The position numbers and the translations under genes are program-made. Shown in pieces: positions 43,054-52,962 of a stretch of 64,000 nucleotides of DNA. The stretch's first letter is position 1; each line of letters opens with the position of its first letter. Under the pieces are notes generated by a model that was given only the letters and a program-made list of their open reading frames with translations, was not told the origin of the DNA and ran no database searches. The DNA comes from CAWGLW01 sp963823525 (GTDB taxonomy: Bacteria; Pseudomonadota; Gammaproteobacteria; Steroidobacterales; Steroidobacteraceae), in contig CAWGLW010000001.1 of NCBI GenBank assembly GCA_963823525.1, positions 372,001-436,000 on the forward strand. The letters run 5' to 3'.

Positions 43054-44286
43054 ATGGCTTCGCTCGTTTCACACCTCGAGGGCTCGATCGATGGCACCCC
43101 CCTCGAGGCACGGCGGGTGCAGACCCTGCACGAAGGCCGCCCGATCTGGGTGCGTTATGACCTCGACGCCGTTCGGCGCGCGGTCGACCGTGACGCGCTG
43201 GCCTCCCGGGAAGCGTCCCTGTGGCGCTACCGGGAGTTGCTGCCCGCCGAGAACGTCGAGTCCATCGTTACGCTCGGTGAGGGCATGACACCGTTACTGC
43301 GTTGCGGGCGGCTGGGCCAGCGACTGCAGCTGCATGACCTGTGGATCAAGGACGAGTCGCAGATGCCAACCGGCTCGTTCAAGGATCGCGGACAGACGGT
43401 GGCCATCACGATGGCCCGCCAATTCGGCATTGAGCGAGTGGCCATTCCAACCGCCGGTAACGCAGGTGGCTCGATGGCAGCTTATGCCGCTCGTGCCGGC
43501 ATGCAGGCCTACGTCTTCATGCCCGAAGACACGCCGCTGATCAATCAACTCGAAGCCCAGCAGGCCGGTGCGCGAGCCTTTCTGGTTGATGGACTGATCA
43601 ATGACTGCGCCCGCATCGTCCTGGACGGTCGCGAGAGGATGGGCTGGTTCGATATCTCCACGTTGAAGGAACCCTATCGCATCGAAGGCAAGAAAACGCT
43701 TGGCCTCGAACTGGCCGAGCAGTTCGGCTGGCAGGCCCCGGATGTCGTTCTCTATCCCACCGGCGGTGGCACGGGCCTGATCGGGATCTGGAAAGCTTTC
43801 CAGGAACTGGCCGAACTGGGCTGGCTCGAGTCGCGGCGAATGCCTCGCATGGTCGCCGTGCAATCCGAGGGCTGCGCACCGATTGTAAGGGCGTTCGACA
43901 AAGCAGAGCGTTTTGCAGAACCGTTCGCGGACGCGGCAACCGTTGCCAGCGGTATCCGCGTGCCGGTCGCGGTCGGTGACTTCATGATCCTCGATGCGAT
44001 TCGCGAGAGCCGCGGCACCGCCGTCGTCGTCGAGGAGAACCGGATTTGCGAGTGGATGCGACTTGCGGCGCAAGCCGAGGGGTTGTTAATCTGCCCGGAG
44101 TCCGCCGCTTGCGTAGGTGCCGCCGAGAAACTTCGCGCCAGTGGCTGGCTGGAGCCCGACGCACGCGTCGTCATCTGCAACTGCGGCAGCGGACGGAAAT
44201 ACCCGCAGCTGATGTCGGCCGACCTGCCGCGCCTGTCAGTGCGGGCGCCCGTCGACTGGAATGCAATCGATCCAATCGTTGACTAA
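43054..44286 (+). CDS. thrC: Threonine synthase
   Basis: The 410-residue PLP enzyme turns O-phosphohomoserine into threonine. TLGEGMTPLL is the family opening, PTGSFKDRG holds the PLP lysine, PTAGNAGGS the phosphate-binding turn and YPTGGGTGLIG the PLP phosphate loop. It belongs to the shorter plant-like/archaeal type. Starting 18 bases after maeA. A related PLP-lyase activity is possible but less likely. Confidence 0.88.
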   Translation: MASLVSHLEGSIDGTPLEARRVQTLHEGRPIWVRYDLDAVRRAVDRDALASREASLWRYRELLPAENVESIVTLGEGMTPLLRCGRLGQRLQLHDLWIKDESQMPTGSFKDRGQTVAITMARQFGIERVAIPTAGNAGGSMAAYAARAGMQAYVFMPEDTPLINQLEAQQAGARAFLVDGLINDCARIVLDGRERMGWFDISTLKEPYRIEGKKTLGLELAEQFGWQAPDVVLYPTGGGTGLIGIWKAFQELAELGWLESRRMPRMVAVQSEGCAPIVRAFDKAERFAEPFADAATVASGIRVPVAVGDFMILDAIRESRGTAVVVEENRICEWMRLAAQAEGLLICPESAACVGAAEKLRASGWLEPDARVVICNCGSGRKYPQLMSADLPRLSVRAPVDWNAIDPIVD

Positions 44287-44329
44287 CGTTTGGCGTCAAT
44301 GGGAACCGGTTAACGCAGGACCTCATCAC

Positions 44330-46081
44330 GTGAACAATCGACGCGGCGGTCGAATATTCCTCCTCGCCGCAATGCTCGCGCTGACCGTCGGCACCCGTGC
44401 CGAAGCGACCAAGCCTGAACCTACCGTGGCCAGGGCTTCACCGCTGACGGTCTACACCGCGCGAAAAATCATCACAATGGAGCCGGCACTGCCCTTTGCT
44501 ACGGCCGTTGCTGTTGCCGACGGGCGCATCGTCTCGGTTGGCACACTTGAATCGCTTAAGGGATGGATGGATGAGCGCGGCGCCACCATCGACAGAACAT
44601 TCCAGGACAAGGTCATCATGCCGGGTTTCATTGAGCCGCATGCGCACCCGTCGCTGCCCGCCGTACTGACCCAGTTCCCGTTCATCGCGCCGGACGACTG
44701 GTCGTTGCCGACCGGCGAGTTCCCGGGCGCAAGGACACCCGAGGCCTACCGGGCGCGCCTCAAGGAGCTCGTTGCAGAACACACGGATCCAGACATTCCG
44801 TTCATCGCCTGGGGCTATCACCCGCTGTGGCATGGCGATGTGTACCGTAAGGACCTGAACGCGATGTTCCCGACTACGCCAGTGATGCTCTGGCATCGCT
44901 CGTTTCACGAACTGATCGGCAATGATGCAGCGTTCAGACTGCTGGGCGTGACCGAGAAAGACGTCCAGGGCAATCACGAGATTGACTGGGAGAAGGGTCA
45001 CTTCTGGGAAAACGGCGCTTACGTGCTGCTGCCGAAGATGTCTTTTCTGTTCGACCCCAGGCGTTACGGCCAGGGAATGAAGAACTTCCTGGAAATGGTG
45101 CACCGGGGTGGCGTAACGACCGTGCTCGACATGGGTGTTGGTATCTTCGGCGACCCGGTGGGCGAGACGACCCTGATCCGCAACGTGGTCGAATCGAGCC
45201 GGGCACCCACACGGATCATTCTCACGCCGATCATTACCGATTTTCTCGGACGAAAGGTATCCATCGGCGACGCGTTGGCCCAGGTCGATGAATGGCGCAG
45301 GGGAAACTCGCGCCGCGTCCTGTTCGACCGGCGCTTCAAGATCATGATGGACGGTGCAATCTTCAGCGGTCTGTCGCAAATGGGTGACCCGGGCTATCTC
45401 GATGGCCACCAGGGCCAGTGGATGGCGCCGCTCGAGGTCACAACGGCATGGGCCCAGGCTTTCTGGAACGAGGGCTACCAGATTCACGCGCACACCAACG
45501 GTGACAAGAGTGCTGCGGCGATGATCGACCTGCTGCGCACGCTGCTGGAAGAAACCCCACGCACAGACCACCGGTTTGCGCTGGAGCATTTCGCTTACTC
45601 CACCGAGGATCAGACGCGCCAGCTCAGGGCGCTCGGTGCAGTCGTGTCAGCCAATCCCTACTACCAGTACATTCTCAGCGACATCTACAGCGATCAATGG
45701 CTGGGGCCCGATCGCGGCCAGCAAATGGTGCGACTCGGATCGCTGGAACGCAACGGTGTGCCGTTTGCCTTGCACTCGGATTGCCCGATGGCTCCGCTCG
45801 AACCGCTGACGCTGGCCTGGAGCGCAGTGAACCGGGTATCGATCAACGGCCGGCTGAACGCACCGGAAGAACGAGTCAGTCTCGACCATGCAATGCGCGC
45901 AATTACGATCGACGCGGCCTGGATCATGGGCTGGGAAGATGAGATCGGATCGATTCGCGCGGGTAAACGCGCCGACTTCACGATTCTCGAAGTCGACCCC
46001 TGGGAGGTTGGCGGCGAGCGCCTCAGGGAAGTCCAGATCTGGGGTACCGTGTTCGAGGGTGAGGTCGCCCCGCTGCGGTAG
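44330..46081 (+). CDS. Exported amidohydrolase, YtcJ-like (Amidohydro_3)
   Basis: A signal peptide (about 1-24) is followed by an amidohydrolase-fold protein of 583 residues. MPGFIEPHAHPSLP is the metal HxH motif, IHAHTNGDKSA and HSDCPMAPLEPL carry later metal histidine and aspartate ligands, and GKRADFTILEVDP is the typical C-terminal beta-sandwich. Substrate unknown. GTG 44330 with AGGA upstream is used. It overlaps no other gene and converges on the DUF885 gene. Confidence 0.85.
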   Translation: MNNRRGGRIFLLAAMLALTVGTRAEATKPEPTVARASPLTVYTARKIITMEPALPFATAVAVADGRIVSVGTLESLKGWMDERGATIDRTFQDKVIMPGFIEPHAHPSLPAVLTQFPFIAPDDWSLPTGEFPGARTPEAYRARLKELVAEHTDPDIPFIAWGYHPLWHGDVYRKDLNAMFPTTPVMLWHRSFHELIGNDAAFRLLGVTEKDVQGNHEIDWEKGHFWENGAYVLLPKMSFLFDPRRYGQGMKNFLEMVHRGGVTTVLDMGVGIFGDPVGETTLIRNVVESSRAPTRIILTPIITDFLGRKVSIGDALAQVDEWRRGNSRRVLFDRRFKIMMDGAIFSGLSQMGDPGYLDGHQGQWMAPLEVTTAWAQAFWNEGYQIHAHTNGDKSAAAMIDLLRTLLEETPRTDHRFALEHFAYSTEDQTRQLRALGAVVSANPYYQYILSDIYSDQWLGPDRGQQMVRLGSLERNGVPFALHSDCPMAPLEPLTLAWSAVNRVSINGRLNAPEERVSLDHAMRAITIDAAWIMGWEDEIGSIRAGKRADFTILEVDPWEVGGERLREVQIWGTVFEGEVAPLR

Positions 46082-46129
46082 GGCCGTACTCTGGCCGGAC
46101 CGTCGCAAACGAGTTGACTGGCGCCATGA

Positions 46130-47905
46130 CTACAATGCGGGACCGGCCTGTTCCTCGAGCATCAGGCGCCGGAGCATCGGAATCGGCGGACCGCCGTGCG
46201 CAAGGAACTCGTCGTGGAACTCGCGCCAGGCTTCGCGACCGCCCCGCTCTGCGGTCCAGTCGGCGCGCAGCTTTCGGATCATCAGCTTGCCGAGCGTGTA
46301 GTTCAGGTAGCCAGGGTCGCGTGTGCCACGCGCCGCCTGCTGTCGGGCGTTACCGGCATCCTGGAACGCCTGCTCTCGAAACAGGGTTTCGCATGCTTCG
46401 ACGCTCATGCCTTGTGTGTGCATACCGACGGCGCAGAGCAGGCGCGCGTTGCGGTAGAGTGCTTTGTTGATCTGGCCGATACGAAATTCTGCCTGCCCGC
46501 CTTCAAGACCACCGGAGAGGCCGGCTTCCCACATCATTTCTTCGGCATAGTGAGCCCAACCCTCCGCATAAGCGTAGCCGACGAAAAGCCGCCCGATAAT
46601 GCTTTCAGCCCTGTTCGAATGCAGGAACTGCAGAAAGTGCCCGGGCCAGACTTCGTGCACTGACGTCGAGAGCAGGTCGGCCTGTCCCGGCATATAGTCG
46701 AGTTGTTCCTGTTCCGGCCAAGACGGATCCGGTGGCGCGATGTAGTAAGTCGAAGGCATGCCCACGTCGAAGGGACCGGCCGTATTGATATACGCGAAGT
46801 TGCTGCGCTGGTAAGGCGGCGCCTCGGCCACGCCCACCGGATCGTCAGAGGGAATATTGACGAGCCGTTGTTCCAGGAGGAAATTCCTGATCAGTCCCAG
46901 CTGTTCGCGCGCCGCAAGCACCGCGCCTCCCCGAGGCCGGTTGGCGTTCATCGCCGCCAGGCAGCCCGGCCGGTCGCGGCCCGGTGCAAATTCCTCACAG
47001 GCCTCATCGAGCGCCTGCAGGTTTCGTTCGAGGTCGGCGCGACCGATCGACTCGATCCGCTCCAGCGGCACATCGAGACCTTCAGTCTTGAGCAGCATTG
47101 CGCTGAACAACTCAGGCCCGATAGCAAACTCCTCCGTCGCCGTTGCGCTCAGCGATTCGAACCAGGCGGCCAGTTCCTGTAGCGCGCTTACGGCGTTCGC
47201 GTTGGCCTTTTCGAATGCATCTTGCAGTTCGTCGTCATCGACCCCGGAGAAAACGCCGGGCACATCGTCCCGCAGGAATTCCGCCATTCCGGAAAACGTA
47301 CTGATGCCGAGCTCCACGTAGGTGCGCGGCATTGGCGTACGCAGGTTACTGCGGATCTGCGCGAGTGCGTTCGGCAGCCCGTTGGCGAAACGCGTGTAGT
47401 CCGCCATTCGCTCGCCAGGTGGTGCATACGGCTTGGTCAGGTAGGGATCGGGACTCAGGAAATCGAGTCCCCAGTCAAAATAGAACTCGGGATTTCTAAA
47501 CGGCCACTGCGCTTCGGCAAGCCAGAACAGATTTCGATCAATCACGGCAACGAGGTATTCGCGCTCAAATGCCTGATCCTGACTGAGGGCCGCGGAATCG
47601 AAGGTAAGTGCCTGCTCACGCAGTCCCTCGAGGCGCTTCACTTCCGCAGCCAGACCGGCCGCGCTCCAGTCGGGAAACTTCCCAGCGTATTCCTTGCGTC
47701 CGGCGGCAAAGGCGAAAACGGGATGAGCCTCCATCCAGTCGGCGACAAACGACTCTGTGAACGCGATCCATGCCTTTTCGGAAGAAGGCTCACTGCTGGC
47801 GGCGACCGCCCGCACCTGCTCAGCTGGCGCGTGCTCCGAGCGGCTTCCACAGGCGCTGAGCAGCGCGAAAGAAATCAGACCTGTCACAAACAAAGCTGAT
47901 CGCAT
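46130..47905 (-). CDS. DUF885 lipoprotein, probable metallopeptidase
   Basis: The 591-residue protein has a lipoprotein signal (LLSAC, lipidated cysteine about residue 19). The C-terminal half carries SVHEVWPGHFLQ and GYAYAEGWAHYAEEMMWE, the HExxPGH-like zinc motif and downstream glutamate seen in DUF885 peptidases. It probably degrades peptides in the periplasm or at the outer membrane. ATG 47905 with GGA upstream is preferred; GTG 47911 adds two residues. Confidence 0.87.
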   Translation of the reverse strand: MRSALFVTGLISFALLSACGSRSEHAPAEQVRAVAASSEPSSEKAWIAFTESFVADWMEAHPVFAFAAGRKEYAGKFPDWSAAGLAAEVKRLEGLREQALTFDSAALSQDQAFEREYLVAVIDRNLFWLAEAQWPFRNPEFYFDWGLDFLSPDPYLTKPYAPPGERMADYTRFANGLPNALAQIRSNLRTPMPRTYVELGISTFSGMAEFLRDDVPGVFSGVDDDELQDAFEKANANAVSALQELAAWFESLSATATEEFAIGPELFSAMLLKTEGLDVPLERIESIGRADLERNLQALDEACEEFAPGRDRPGCLAAMNANRPRGGAVLAAREQLGLIRNFLLEQRLVNIPSDDPVGVAEAPPYQRSNFAYINTAGPFDVGMPSTYYIAPPDPSWPEQEQLDYMPGQADLLSTSVHEVWPGHFLQFLHSNRAESIIGRLFVGYAYAEGWAHYAEEMMWEAGLSGGLEGGQAEFRIGQINKALYRNARLLCAVGMHTQGMSVEACETLFREQAFQDAGNARQQAARGTRDPGYLNYTLGKLMIRKLRADWTAERGGREAWREFHDEFLAHGGPPIPMLRRLMLEEQAGPAL

Positions 47906-47976
47906 GGTCACTGTTCCGGGCGGAATGAAGCGGCGACCCTACCAGCGGTTCATCAACCCGTCGAGGACATCCGGAC

Positions 47977-49182
47977 CTAAAGAAGAAACAGGCGATAAAG
48001 ACTCGACAATCCCAGCAGCAACGCAAAAAGCACGACCGCGCCACCAGCGACATTGGCCAGCCACCCGTTGCATGCCGCCCCCATGATCTGCCGGCGATTC
48101 ATGACCCACAGCAGAAACCCCGCAATGACGGGCAACAACAGACCATTGGCCGCCTGGGCAAGTACGATCGCCTGCAATGGCTTGACGCCGGTCACCGCGA
48201 CGATCGCGCCGATGATGATGATCACGGACCAGACCAGCCGGAATCGCCGGCTTTTCATGCTTGTGTCCCAGCCCAGCAGTCCCGCGGTGGCCCAGGCCGC
48301 GGCCAGCGGTGCGGTGATTGCGGAGGTCAGACCGGCCGCGAACAAGCCCAGTGCAAACAGCCACCTCGCCTGTTGCCCGAGTAAGGGTTCGAGCTGCCGC
48401 GCCATGTCGGCAACGCCGTCGACCTGCAGAGCAGCCATGAACAGCGGCACGGCGCTCAGCAATACGGCCATCGTGATGGCCCCGCCGAGCAGCACGGCCA
48501 CGGCACTGTCGCGCCTCGACGCGGCGAGCGCGTCGTTGACGTTGCTGCCATGCCATTTCTCACGCACGGCGGCGGCGTGCAGGAACAGGTTGTAGGGCAC
48601 CACCGTCGTGCCGATCAGGGCCAGCACCACGAGGCCTCCGCGCTCGGGAATGCGCGGATGACGTATCGCCGCCAGCAGCTCCGACAGGTCCGGGCCGATT
48701 TGAATCACGGTCAGTATGAACACCAGGCTCATGAGGCCGACCAGCCCAATCAATGCGCCCTCTACGAGACGATAAGCGCCGCTGGCGAGCAGCACGGCTG
48801 CGGTCAGCGCGCAGCCCAGAACCCAGCTGCTGCGCGTACCGCCGAGCAGCGCCTCCAGTCCGAGCGCCGCTCCGGTGAGATTGCCGGCCTGGTAGGCGGC
48901 ATTGCCAAATGTAATCGCGAGCAGCGCAAGTCCGACCGCCGCCACGCGGACAACGGGTCGCTGAATGCTGGCACGCAACGCCTCGCCCAGGCCCATGCGC
49001 CCAACCGCACCGAGGCGTGCCGCCATTTCCTGCAGAATGAGCGTCGCAATGATCGCCGCGACCACGGCCCAGGCCAGCGTGTACCCGTAGCGCGCACCGG
49101 CCAGGCTGGCCGTCGTCACCGTGCCGGGACCGATAAACGCCGCCGCGACGAGAAAGCCCGGACCGAAACGACTACGGCTCAC
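47977..49182 (-). CDS. Nramp-superfamily transporter lacking canonical metal ligands
   Basis: The 401-residue protein has about eleven membrane helices and Nramp-like architecture. Canonical Nramp transporters bind Mn/Fe through DPGN in helix 1 and MPH in helix 6. Here helix 1 reads GPGT (18-21) and helix 6 VPYN, so the aspartate, asparagine and methionine are all absent. Relatives with changed residues move Mg or other substrates, and this one may not carry transition metals. GTG is the likely start. Divergent from cti, with a palindrome between them. Confidence 0.82.
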   Translation of the reverse strand: MSRSRFGPGFLVAAAFIGPGTVTTASLAGARYGYTLAWAVVAAIIATLILQEMAARLGAVGRMGLGEALRASIQRPVVRVAAVGLALLAITFGNAAYQAGNLTGAALGLEALLGGTRSSWVLGCALTAAVLLASGAYRLVEGALIGLVGLMSLVFILTVIQIGPDLSELLAAIRHPRIPERGGLVVLALIGTTVVPYNLFLHAAAVREKWHGSNVNDALAASRRDSAVAVLLGGAITMAVLLSAVPLFMAALQVDGVADMARQLEPLLGQQARWLFALGLFAAGLTSAITAPLAAAWATAGLLGWDTSMKSRRFRLVWSVIIIIGAIVAVTGVKPLQAIVLAQAANGLLLPVIAGFLLWVMNRRQIMGAACNGWLANVAGGAVVLFALLLGLSSLYRLFLL

Positions 49183-49238
49183 GGCGTGGCGCCTTCGCAG
49201 GGTATGAGGTTTTGGCGCACCGGATGAACCTACCCTTG

Positions 49239-49252
49239 CCGCTGATCAGCGG
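49239..49252. promoter_or_regulatory. Perfect 14-base palindrome between Nramp-like gene and cti
   Basis: CCGCTGATCAGCGG is self-complementary. The flanks CTTG (49235-49238) and CAAG (49254-49257) extend the symmetry with a one-base bulge. It lies between divergent genes, about 80 bases before the cti ATG, so an operator is plausible. Confidence 0.4.
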
Positions 49253-49333
49253 TCAAGTGAGCACGACCGTTCGGCTCAGGTCACGATATCTGGTAAAAGA
49301 GTGCGCTGGCGGTGATCACCCGGATGCTTATTC

Positions 49334-51679
49334 ATGCGAAGCACTTTGCTGATTCTTCCTTTTGTTCTGGTTGCTGGCTGCGTCACCAGCCTGCAGCACT
49401 CGCTCAATGAACGATTCGGTCAACCCGATCCGGCGCGTTATGACCAGCCGCTCACATCCGCAGACGGACCGTCGTATCACAACGACGTCAAACCAGTTCT
49501 CGAACGGCGTTGCGTCGTCTGTCATGGCTGCTACGACGCGCCCTGCCAGCTCAAGCTCGGCGCCTGGGATGGCATCGCGCGAGGCGCAAGCAAACAGAAA
49601 GTCTACGACGCTTCCCGCCTGAACCCGTCCACGCCTAACCGACTCTTTGTCGATGCGCAGTTACCATCCGAGTGGCGGGGAAGAGGATTCTTTCCCGTTC
49701 TGAACGAGCGCGAACGCAGTGCAGAGGCCAATCTGGCATCCAGTATTCTTTATCGAAGCCTCGCTCTGAAGAAAGCGCATCCGCTTCCGGACGAGGCCAT
49801 TCTGCCTGATTCCTTCGATTTCTCACTCAATCGAAAGCAGACCTGCCCGACCGTCGAGGAGTTCGACAAGTACGAAACAGAGTTTCCTCTCGGAGGCATG
49901 CCCTATGGCTTGCCGGGATTGCCGGCCAGCGAACTCGAGATCCTGACGCGGTGGCTGGCCGCCGGCTCGCCTTTCGAGGGCGATGTCCCGGCCTCAGCCG
50001 AGGCCCAAACGGCGATCGCAGACTGGGAGGCGTTTCTGAATGGTGAATCGAAGAAAGAGCAGCTGATGAGCCGCTACCTCTATGAACACCTCTTCCTTGG
50101 CCAGTTGTACTTCGAGACGGATCCGCAACGACGTGCGTACCGTCTGGTTCGCTCTGCGAGCCCGCCGGGCGAGCCGCTGCAGCTCATCGCCGGGCGGCGC
50201 CCCTATGACGATCCCGGCGTCGAGCGACCCTATTACCGGCTGCGACCGGAGGGCGAAGCGATCCTGGCTAAGACTCACATGCCCTACACACTATCGGCCC
50301 GGCGAATGGCCCGGTATCGCGAATTGTTCATCGACCCGCCATTCGCTGTCGAATCCTTGCCCTCCTACGATATCGCCAGCGCCAGTAACCCCTTCGTCAC
50401 CTACCGGGCGATCCCCTCGAGTTCACGCTACGAATTCCTGCTCGATGAAGCGCAATTTTTCATCATGAATTTTATTAAGGGCCCAGTCTGCCGTGGTCAG
50501 CTCGCACTGGACGTCATCGAAGATCATTTCTGGGCTTTCTTCATCGAACCGGACTCTTCTTTTGATGAAGCGGTCGACGAGGAACTCTCCAGGTCGGCCG
50601 GCAACCTGCAATTACCTGCCGAGTGGGGTAGTGACGCACCAATCATCAAGTCGTCGCGGGAATACGCCAAACTCGAAGTCAGCCATCTCGCCGTGAAGCA
50701 GAAATGGCTCGATGAAAACATAGCTGAACACGGCGGCCTGGACCTGTCGCTGATCTGGGATGGCGAGGGCTCGAACCCGAATGCAGCATTGACGATCTTT
50801 CGTCATTTCGACAGTGCGACCGTCGAAAAAGGACTGATTGGCCCGGTGCCGAAGACCGCATGGATCGTCAGCTATCCCTTGCTTGAGCGGATCTTCTACC
50901 TGCTCGTCGCGGGTTACGATGTCTATGGTAATGCCGGGCACCAGATCAACAGCCGACTGTACATGGACTTCCTGCGTATGGAAGGTGAGTCGAACTTCCT
51001 CATTTTCCTTCCCGAGAAAGCACGCAAACCCACTCGTGACTACTGGTATCGCGGCACGTCCGACGAAATCAAGAGCTTAGTCTATGGCGGGCAGTTCAAG
51101 GTGGAGCTGGAAAGCAGCATCGCCTATCGAACCGATGATCCTCGCTCGGAACTGATCGAACTTCTGCAGGCTCGGGTCGGACCGGCGGTTGACTCCCGTT
51201 TTGACTTGTCGAAAGTCAGCAACAGCGAACTGCGTGGCGAAGTGGCGAAGCTCGGCCAGTTGCAGGGTGCCAGCCTGCAATGGTTGCCCGAAACTACGTT
51301 GCTGCGGATCGAGGATGAGGGGACGGAAGCGCAGTACTTCACGATGTTGCGCAATGTCGGTCATGGCAACGTATCGAACGTGCTTCGGGAATCGAAATTC
51401 CTTCTACCCGAGGAAGACACGCTGACGGTCGTGCCGGGCTTCATCGGCGCTTATCCGAATTCGATCTACCGATTATCTCGAGCGGAACTGCCCGCACTGA
51501 GCCTGGCCATCGCTCGGCTGTCGTCTGATCAGGATTACAGCGAACTGGCCGATCGCTTTGCCGTCAGGCGCAGCGACCCTGGGTTCTGGGCCGCGAGTGA
51601 CGCAGCCATCGATGCCTATGCGCGCTGGGCCCCAGCCGAAGCGGGGCTGTTCGACTACAGCCGGCTCGAGAATCGTTAG
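49334..51679 (+). CDS. cti: Fatty-acid cis/trans isomerase (haem c protein)
   Basis: The 781-residue periplasmic protein isomerises cis to trans double bonds of membrane phospholipids, stiffening the membrane under solvent or heat stress. It has an N-terminal signal with a cysteine (VLVAGC, position 16, possibly a lipidation site) and the haem motif CVVCH (60-64). The rest matches Cti over its full usual length, for example FFIMNFIKGPVCRGQ and WIVSYPLLERIFYLLVAGYDVYGN. ATG 49334. Transcribed alone. Confidence 0.95.
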   Translation: MRSTLLILPFVLVAGCVTSLQHSLNERFGQPDPARYDQPLTSADGPSYHNDVKPVLERRCVVCHGCYDAPCQLKLGAWDGIARGASKQKVYDASRLNPSTPNRLFVDAQLPSEWRGRGFFPVLNERERSAEANLASSILYRSLALKKAHPLPDEAILPDSFDFSLNRKQTCPTVEEFDKYETEFPLGGMPYGLPGLPASELEILTRWLAAGSPFEGDVPASAEAQTAIADWEAFLNGESKKEQLMSRYLYEHLFLGQLYFETDPQRRAYRLVRSASPPGEPLQLIAGRRPYDDPGVERPYYRLRPEGEAILAKTHMPYTLSARRMARYRELFIDPPFAVESLPSYDIASASNPFVTYRAIPSSSRYEFLLDEAQFFIMNFIKGPVCRGQLALDVIEDHFWAFFIEPDSSFDEAVDEELSRSAGNLQLPAEWGSDAPIIKSSREYAKLEVSHLAVKQKWLDENIAEHGGLDLSLIWDGEGSNPNAALTIFRHFDSATVEKGLIGPVPKTAWIVSYPLLERIFYLLVAGYDVYGNAGHQINSRLYMDFLRMEGESNFLIFLPEKARKPTRDYWYRGTSDEIKSLVYGGQFKVELESSIAYRTDDPRSELIELLQARVGPAVDSRFDLSKVSNSELRGEVAKLGQLQGASLQWLPETTLLRIEDEGTEAQYFTMLRNVGHGNVSNVLRESKFLLPEEDTLTVVPGFIGAYPNSIYRLSRAELPALSLAIARLSSDQDYSELADRFAVRRSDPGFWAASDAAIDAYARWAPAEAGLFDYSRLENR

Positions 51680-51751
51680 CCGCTCAGCGTCCGGAAAGCG
51701 TCATCGATTGGGCGGCTGCCGGACACGTGAACCTGGGCGCGGAGCCGCGTT

Positions 51752-52246
51752 TCAGGAGCGGCTTTTTGCCTTCAAGGCAGCAAAGCGTTCGAGGCTGTCG
51801 GCAGACCAGAACTCTGCTGCACGGTAGTACTCGGAAACGGCTGCCGCCCCAGGGGGCAATTCGAGCCAGGGCAGCTTCGCTGCCGTGTAAATGTGGAGAT
51901 CGGGTGGCACGCGAGCCGGGTCGTCGAGTGTGCCCACCCGAACAAAACGAAGCGAGTCTCCAAGGCCCGAGTAGCAGCTCCAGACAGCAACATGGCAATT
52001 CGGGCAGCGACTGATCTTCTGGCCTTTCCCGCTGCAGGAAGGCGTCTCCACGACCCGGACCTCGCCTTTGAGCAGCTCGACCCGCTCAGCCTCGATCAAG
52101 GCATTGAGCACGAATGCCGACCCGGCTTCACGCTGGCACCAGGTGCAGTGACAGCAATGCACGAACAGGGGTTTCGACGTCATGCGGTAACGGACTGCAC
52201 CGCAAACGCACCCACCGTTGAACGACTGCTCGTTGTGCGTACTCAT
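51752..52246 (-). CDS. GFA-family zinc protein
   Basis: The 164-residue single-domain protein has GGCVCGAVRY, CCHCTWCQRE and CPNCHV, the cysteine sets of CENP-V/GFA-fold proteins. The C-terminus LHIYTAAKLPWLELPPG is also typical. The actual reaction is unknown; annotations as formaldehyde-activating enzyme rest on homology. It follows a truncated GST-like remnant in the same direction (four-base gap). Confidence 0.88.
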   Translation of the reverse strand: MSTHNEQSFNGGCVCGAVRYRMTSKPLFVHCCHCTWCQREAGSAFVLNALIEAERVELLKGEVRVVETPSCSGKGQKISRCPNCHVAVWSCYSGLGDSLRFVRVGTLDDPARVPPDLHIYTAAKLPWLELPPGAAAVSEYYRAAEFWSADSLERFAALKAKSRS

Positions 52247-52250
52247 GGCC

Positions 52251-52577
52251 CTAACTCGTCCAGCGGCTCCATGCGAACGGCCTGCCTTTCTGATTTACAG
52301 GAACCCACTCGTCCATCGGGTCTGCGCTCCCTGCAACTTCGCATTCCGGGCAGGAACTGACGCGCTCGATATAGGCAACGAACGCGCCGTCATAGACGAT
52401 GGCGGGTACCTTTCCCATCGGGTTCACTGCATGGTACTCGGGCTTCAGCTGATCGCCGGACATTAAACTCAAAACTTCAGGTTCGTTGTTCGCGGAAAGC
52501 TCTTCCTGAAGAATCAGCACGCCGGTCGAAGGTGTGTGCGTGGGATGGTAAAGCCTGAATTTCCGATTCGTACCCAT
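52251..52577 (-). pseudogene. Truncated GST N-domain fused to a foreign tail
   Basis: Residues from FRLYHPTHTPSTGV through KPEYHAVNPMGKVPAIVYDG match the thioredoxin-like N-domain of glutathione S-transferases. Straight after, where the ES-AI motif and the helical C-domain should follow, the frame continues as IERVSSCPECEV and ends DEWVPVNQKGRPFAWSRWTS, a sequence unlike GST. An internal deletion joining two genes in frame is the simplest reading. The short remaining protein (108 codons) is unlikely to be an active transferase. Confidence 0.6.
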
Positions 52578-52754
52578 ACCTGGGCCCCTTCTGATCACAA
52601 TCCGCGGCGACAGGAAATTCCCTTGCGCCGCAGCAATGCACCCCTTGAATATTTCGATATGATCGGCTGGCCGCAGACTCAAGTCCAGACGATCCGCTGG
52701 ACGATGCAGCAAACCCGATGCGCAGAGTGATTTGACCGAAGGGGAATCAATACC

Positions 52755-52868
52755 GTGCCAGAATTCGTCATTGAGCGAGCGATTCCGGGTGCCGGAAAGC
52801 CGGCACCCGAGGATGCGAATCGCGATTCAAAGGTCATGTCGGTAATTGATCCGACCTCGGCGGAGTAG
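52755..52868 (+). pseudogene. Internally deleted DUF4242 remnant
   Basis: The 37-codon frame from GTG reads VPEFVIERAIPGAGKPAPED, the usual N-terminus of DUF4242 proteins, followed at once by ANRDSKVMSVIDPTSAE, their usual C-terminus. About 50 central residues are missing, with the frame preserved. A GGGG site precedes the GTG. It is either a decayed gene or an assembly deletion. Confidence 0.55.
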
Positions 52869-52962
52869 CGCAGGAAACTCCGTTCCGGAAAGCAACAGAG
52901 GGATACATGCGGTGATCCGGGCGGCCTGCGCACACCGGCCGGACGATCCGTTCAGCCGGAAC

